From: Acidobacteriaceae bacterium
GTDB lineage: Bacteria > Acidobacteriota > Terriglobia > Terriglobales > Acidobacteriaceae
Reading direction: 5' to 3'
DNA: 5,783 bases
Assembly: GCA_003140705.1 (NCBI GenBank)
Contig: PLKU01000518.1
Coordinates: forward strand, 11,960-17,742
Part shown: one piece after another, positions 5,516 to 5,783 of the stretch
Position numbering within the stretch: the first letter of the stretch is position 1
Layout: the number at the start of each line of letters is the position of its first letter
Translations under genes and position numbers: made by a program
Notes under the pieces: generated by a model
Database searches by the model: none
The model's input: only the letters and a program-made list of their open reading frames with translations
What the model was told of the DNA's origin: nothing

Positions 5516-5783
5516 TCAAAACTTGGCGAAGCTGACCATCACTTCTCTGAGTGCCTCAACCGGTTTTCCCTTGTTGGTAGCAGGCAGGAATTTGTAATGC
5601 ATCACAGCAGCTGCAGCTTTCTCATCCAACCCGAATCCGAGGCCGCGGCGAACGTGAACATGCTTCGGCAATCCCTTGTCACTCACCAGCACCTCTACGA
5701 TGGCCACCTGAACAAACGGATGTTTTGCAAACGGGTCAGTGAAATCCGCGTCAACCGTGTGAATTGCGAAAGGGGGCGTATTC
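5516..5783 (-). CDS. TonB C-terminal domain protein, 5' end outside window
   Basis: Only the last 88 residues are visible; the frame is open to the right edge, so the true start lies outside. The fragment matches a TonB C-terminal domain (PF03544 type): an initial strand F-V-Q-V-A-I-V-E-V-L-V, then D-K-G-L-P-K-H-V-H-V, R-R-G-L-G-F-G-L-D-E-K-A-A-A-A-V, Y-K-F-L-P-A, G-K-P-V, and a final strand E-V-M-V-S-F. In classical systems this domain contacts the TonB box of outer-membrane transporters and transmits energy from ExbB-ExbD. Many bacteria, acidobacteria included, have stand-alone TonB-domain proteins of unknown role, and the missing N-terminus prevents telling these apart. The TPR gene follows on the same strand after 260 bp. 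A GTG at 5707 is only an internal codon. Confidence 0.8.
   Translation of the reverse strand, partial: NTPPFAIHTVDADFTDPFAKHPFVQVAIVEVLVSDKGLPKHVHVRRGLGFGLDEKAAAAVMHYKFLPATNKGKPVEALREVMVSFAKF

Overview
The window looks like part of an acidobacterial (Terriglobia-like) chromosome. I infer this from the moderately high GC, from a TonB C-terminal domain of a style I associate with that group (V-x-R-G-L-G-x-G-L-D-E-K-A), and from a large secreted carboxypeptidase-regulatory-like/TPR protein. No marker gene fixes the taxonomy. All four supported genes lie on the minus strand, so the transcriptional order runs from high to low coordinates.

Layout in transcription order. (1) 5783-5516 is the 3' end of a TonB-family protein, cut by the window edge. 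(2) 5515-5256 is a 260-bp gap with a small hairpin and only a weak promoter candidate. (3) 5255-1161 is a 1364-codon gene for an exported solenoid protein. It has a signal peptide, a beta-sandwich domain, a coiled coil and helical stretch, sixteen perfectly phased 50-residue TPR-type repeats flanked by one degenerate repeat on each side, and a C-terminal domain I do not recognise. (4) 1160-813 is a 348-bp gap with a good sigma70-like promoter, a 10-bp palindrome just downstream of the predicted transcription start, and a leader of about 200 nt. (5) 812-711 is an unlisted small gene for a 33-residue single-span membrane protein. (6) 706-1 is the N-terminal two thirds of a GRP/GlcU/RbsU-like sugar permease (DMT superfamily). 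Its Shine-Dalgarno overlaps the stop codon of the small gene.

The 33-aa gene and the permease almost certainly form one translationally linked transcription unit. The TPR protein and the TonB-domain protein are both envelope proteins and may be functionally linked, but the gap between them and the cut-off TonB gene prevent a firm claim. I see no mobile element, CRISPR array, tRNA or rRNA. The most interesting points are the rigidly periodic TPR array with its capping repeats and the small membrane ORF fused in expression to the permease.
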